64,000 bases of DNA from the NCBI RefSeq assembly GCF_004145405.1, contig NZ_SELQ01000001.1, positions 496,001 through 560,000 on the forward strand, written 5' to 3'. Position 1 is the first letter of the stretch; each line of letters begins with the position of its first letter. This stretch comes from Salipiger sp. IMCC34102. GTDB taxonomy: Bacteria > Pseudomonadota > Alphaproteobacteria > Rhodobacterales > Rhodobacteraceae. Positions 61,526-64,000 of the stretch are shown here, piece after piece. The notes beneath the pieces were generated by a model. The model saw only the letters and a program-made list of their open reading frames with translations, was not told where the DNA came from and did no database searches. Made by a program: the position numbers and the translations under genes.

Positions 61526-62374
61526 ATGATGGATCTTTCCGGCAACACCTCGGGCGATGGCGCCACGACCTGCCGCTACGGCGTGTCCCGGCTGATCTGT
61601 CGCGGACCCCGAAGGCAGCTGGACAAACCCTATGTCGCCTTCGCGGGAAGCAGCGAATTCTATGGCCGGTTCATCGAATCCCCGCTGCCGGCACTGGTCG
61701 AGGACCGCATCGGAGAGACCTGCGCCAATTTCGCCGCGGTGAACGGCGGGATCGACGCCTATGTCAACGACCCCACGCTGACGCGCCTGTTCTCGCAGGC
61801 CAGCTGCACGGTGTTGCAGGTCATGGGGGCGAACTTTCTGTCGAACCGATTCTACACGGTGCACCCACGGCGCAATGATCGTTTCCTGCGCACCTCGACC
61901 GTGCTGGACGCGATCTATCCGGACGTCGATTTCTCGGAGTTCACCTTCACGCGCCACATGCTGACGGCGCTGCACGAGACCGACCCGGATCGGTTCGACA
62001 TCGTCGTCTCGGAACTGCGCGAGGCCTGGCTTGCGCGGATGAAGACGCTGATCGCCGCGATCCAGTCGCCCGTCGTGCTGGCCTGGTTCACGATGGAGGA
62101 TCTGGACGATACGCCTTGGCAGGACCGGCCCGCGGGACTTCATGCCAATCCGCTCTTCGTGACGGCGTCGATGGTCGACACGCTGCGCCCGTTGGTCCGC
62201 GAGGTGGTCGATCTGCAACCCTCGCGCATGGCCATCGCCGCCGGCACCCGGGGCATGACCTTCACGCAACTGCAGCGCGCGGCGGCGGAGGAGATGCTGG
62301 GCCCCGCCTGTCACGTCGAAGCCGCCGATCACCTGGCCGAGCGTCTGCGCCGGGTCGCGGATGTCGCGGCCTGA
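61526..62374 (+). CDS. DUF6473-like protein of unknown function
   Basis: 282 residues without signal or membrane segments. Blocks TTCRYGVSRLICRGPRRQLD, FAGSSEFYGRFIESPLPALV and FAAVNGGIDAYVNDPTLTRL resemble proteins that I recall as DUF6473, common in Roseobacter genomes, sometimes near capsule or sulfotransferase genes; this assignment is from memory. The 70-residue N part with CRYGxSR is the strongest match. Two in-frame Met codons open it (MMDLSG); GGGGCGCACG gives only a weak ribosome site. Confidence 0.65.
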   Translation: MMDLSGNTSGDGATTCRYGVSRLICRGPRRQLDKPYVAFAGSSEFYGRFIESPLPALVEDRIGETCANFAAVNGGIDAYVNDPTLTRLFSQASCTVLQVMGANFLSNRFYTVHPRRNDRFLRTSTVLDAIYPDVDFSEFTFTRHMLTALHETDPDRFDIVVSELREAWLARMKTLIAAIQSPVVLAWFTMEDLDDTPWQDRPAGLHANPLFVTASMVDTLRPLVREVVDLQPSRMAIAAGTRGMTFTQLQRAAAEEMLGPACHVEAADHLAERLRRVADVAA

Positions 62375-62401
62375 CGCCCCCGCCCCGCGCCATGCGACAC
62401 C

Positions 62402-62432
62402 AAAAGGGCCGCCGCGGTGATGCGACGGCCCC
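62402..62432 (-). terminator. terminator after etfBA
   Basis: On the minus strand GGGCCGTCGC and GCGGCGGCCC pair with one mismatch around a short loop and TTTTGG follows. It lies 37 bases past the etfA stop. Confidence 0.8.
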
Positions 62433-62468
62433 GAGGCAAGGCGTGAATGAACGGGCGCACGGGCGCCG

Positions 62469-63395
62469 TTACAGCTTCTCGGTCAGTTCCGGGACCGCTT
62501 CGAAGAGGTCCGCGACAAGGCCGTAGTCGGCGACCTGGAAGATCGGCGCTTCCTCGTCCTTGTTGATCGCGACGATGATCTTGCTGTCCTTCATGCCGGC
62601 GAGGTGCTGGATCGCGCCGGAGATGCCGATGGCGACGTAAAGCTCGGGGGCGACGACCTTGCCGGTCTGGCCCACCTGCCAGTCGTTGGGCGCGTAGCCC
62701 GAATCGACCGCCGCGCGGCTGGCGCCGACGGCGGCGCCCAGCTTGTCGGCCAGACGCTCGATCATCGCGAAGTCCTCTTCGGAGCCGATGCCGCGCCCGC
62801 CCGAGACGACGGTGCCGGCGCTGGTGAGGTCGGGGCGGTCGGATTCGGCGACCTTGTCCTCGATCCATTCCGACAGGCCGGGGTTTCCGGCGGCGTCGAT
62901 ATTCTCGACGTCAGCCGAGCCGGTCATCTCCGCCGCGTCGAAGGCGGCGGTCCGGATCGTCATGACCTTGGTCGCGTCCGACGACTTGACCGTCTGGATC
63001 GCGTTGCCTGCGTAGATCGGGCGTTCGAAGGTGTCGGCGTCCACGATGGCGGTGACCTCCGACAGGATCTGGCTGTCGAGCAGGGCCGCGACGCGGGGCA
63101 TCACGTTCTTGGCGTCCGTGGTGCCGGGGGCCGCGATGTGGCTGTAATCCCCCGCGAGCTTCACGATCAGGTCGGCGGTGGGTTCGGCCAGGCGATGACC
63201 CAGGGCCTCGTCCTCGGCGCAGAGCACTTTCGAGACGCCGTCGATCTTGGCGGCCTCGGCCGCGGCTTCGGCGGCGGAGGCGCCGGCGCAGAGCACGGTC
63301 ACGTCGCCCAACGATTTCACGGCGGCGACGGCCTTGCCGGTCGCGTCGACCGACAGCGCGCCGTCGGTCACTTCACCAATCAACAATACGGCCAT
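62469..63395 (-). CDS. etfA: electron transfer flavoprotein alpha subunit
   Basis: FAD-binding subunit of ETF, taking electrons from acyl-CoA dehydrogenases to ETF-ubiquinone oxidoreductase. 308 residues. The C-terminal FAD domain has [40 protein letters not shown] and [23 protein letters not shown] 63395 overlaps the etfB stop (TGATG). Mcd, in this window, is a likely electron donor. Confidence 0.97.
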   Translation of the reverse strand: MAVLLIGEVTDGALSVDATGKAVAAVKSLGDVTVLCAGASAAEAAAEAAKIDGVSKVLCAEDEALGHRLAEPTADLIVKLAGDYSHIAAPGTTDAKNVMPRVAALLDSQILSEVTAIVDADTFERPIYAGNAIQTVKSSDATKVMTIRTAAFDAAEMTGSADVENIDAAGNPGLSEWIEDKVAESDRPDLTSAGTVVSGGRGIGSEEDFAMIERLADKLGAAVGASRAAVDSGYAPNDWQVGQTGKVVAPELYVAIGISGAIQHLAGMKDSKIIVAINKDEEAPIFQVADYGLVADLFEAVPELTEKL

Positions 63396-64000
63396 CACGC
63401 GACTCCCTTTTCCTTGAGTTTCTCGACCAGCTCGTCCACCGAGCCGACCATGATCCCGGCCGACCGCTGCTCCGGCTCGGAGGTCTTCACGATGCTCAGG
63501 CGCGGGCTGACGTCGACGCCGTAGTCGGCGGGCGTCTTTTCATCGAGCGGCTTCTTCTTCGCCTTCATGATGTTGGGCAGCGAGGCGTAACGCGGCTCGT
63601 TCAGGCGCAGGTCGACGGTGACGATCGTGGGCATCTTGACCTTGATCGTCTGCAGGCCGCCGTCCACTTCGCGGGTGACCGTGGCGTGCTCGCCCTCGAT
63701 CCCCACTTCGGAGGCGAAGGTCGCCTGGGACCAGCCCAGCAGGGCCGCCAGCATCTGGCCGGTGGCGTTCATGTCGTTGTCGATCGCCTGCTTGCCGCAG
63801 ATCACGAGGTCGGGCTTTTCCTCGTCGACGATGGCCTTGAGGATCTTGGCGACGGCGAGCGGTTCGATGTCGGTGTGCACGTCATCGGCGGCCACGACGA
63901 GGATCGCGCGGTCGGCGCCCATGGCGAGCGCGGTGCGCAGGGTTTCCTGGCATTGCTTGACGCCGATGGAGACGGCGACGACTTCCTCGACCTTGCCCGC
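63395..64000 (-). CDS. etfB: electron transfer flavoprotein beta subunit (5' end cut)
   Basis: AMP-binding beta subunit of ETF. The visible 201 residues cover the C-terminal four fifths; about 50 N-terminal residues lie beyond the window edge. The recognition region is [20 protein letters not shown] and the C terminus has [20 protein letters not shown] then [19 protein letters not shown]-like [11 protein letters not shown] is also typical. Same operon as etfA. Confidence 0.96.
   Translation of the reverse strand, partial: AGKVEEVVAVSIGVKQCQETLRTALAMGADRAILVVAADDVHTDIEPLAVAKILKAIVDEEKPDLVICGKQAIDNDMNATGQMLAALLGWSQATFASEVGIEGEHATVTREVDGGLQTIKVKMPTIVTVDLRLNEPRYASLPNIMKAKKKPLDEKTPADYGVDVSPRLSIVKTSEPEQRSAGIMVGSVDELVEKLKEKGVA

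Overview
The window is a continuous piece of a high-GC chromosome from an alphaproteobacterium of the Rhodobacteraceae (Roseobacter group or a close relative). I infer this from gene content and order: pckA facing chvI-chvG-hprK-rapZ-EIIA-HPr, an N-terminally extended methylsuccinyl-CoA dehydrogenase (mcd) of the ethylmalonyl-CoA pathway, an asparaginase II, a CnoX/YbbN-LON-Trm112 row, an amidase-aminotransferase-ftsK row, and CCCGGGATATTT..GGCCAGAAGAAG-type intergenic elements. I see no rRNA, tRNA, CRISPR array, integrase or transposase. Almost all of it is core chromosome.

Layout. 1-6.6 kb: leucine biosynthesis on the minus strand (leuC-leuD, a membrane protein, a secreted endonuclease-like protein, leuB, an EamA permease), with a candidate 28-codon leaderless ORF ahead of leuC. 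6.8-11.3 kb: an MscS channel, then a YadA-like trimeric autotransporter adhesin built of six tandem modules, with an in-frame TAG just after its signal peptide, overlapping a small secreted protein. 11.4-16.4 kb: rsfS-rlmH, gpmI, an EnvC/LytM-like protein and ctpA. 16.5-21.0 kb: homocysteine methyltransferase, gamma-glutamyltransferase, hspQ, an SLT lipoprotein and dps. 21.0-25.2 kb: lolA and a purine-breakdown cluster (puuD, a puuE-OHCU decarboxylase fusion, ureidoglycine aminohydrolase). 25.4-36.0 kb: ftsK, aminotransferase, amidase, a UbiH-type monooxygenase, then Trm112-like, LON-domain, thioredoxin, exonuclease III and asparaginase genes. 36.2-45.9 kb: IalB-like protein, rlmN, a LOG protein, dapD, small membrane proteins, a CaCA exchanger, dapE and rnr. 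46.0-52.8 kb: DUF1810, aldolase, Fpg/Nei glycosylase, ferredoxin reductase, recO, mcd and a TauE permease. 52.8-64.0 kb: DUF3859, pckA, the ChvGI/regulatory PTS operon, acyltransferase, 3-hydroxyacyl-CoA dehydrogenase, a DUF6473-like protein and etfBA (etfB cut by the right edge).

How genes fit together: LeuCDB catalyse successive leucine steps; DapD and DapE are two steps of diaminopimelate/lysine synthesis; PuuD, PuuE-UraD and the cupin hydrolase form most of a urate-to-ureidoglycolate route; PckA, ChvGI, HprK, RapZ, EIIA and HPr link gluconeogenesis with envelope sensing and PTS control; Mcd, the hydroxyacyl-CoA dehydrogenase and ETF belong to acyl-CoA metabolism.

The most unusual signals are the amber codon in the adhesin; a vestigial second copy of the mcd 3' end, with its own terminator, directly downstream of mcd; a 28-codon ORF with a promoter placed for leaderless translation; an isolated 18-bp perfect palindrome in an AT-rich promoter-like patch; and dispersed intergenic palindromic repeats. 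I found nothing that I can defend as a wholly new multi-gene system.
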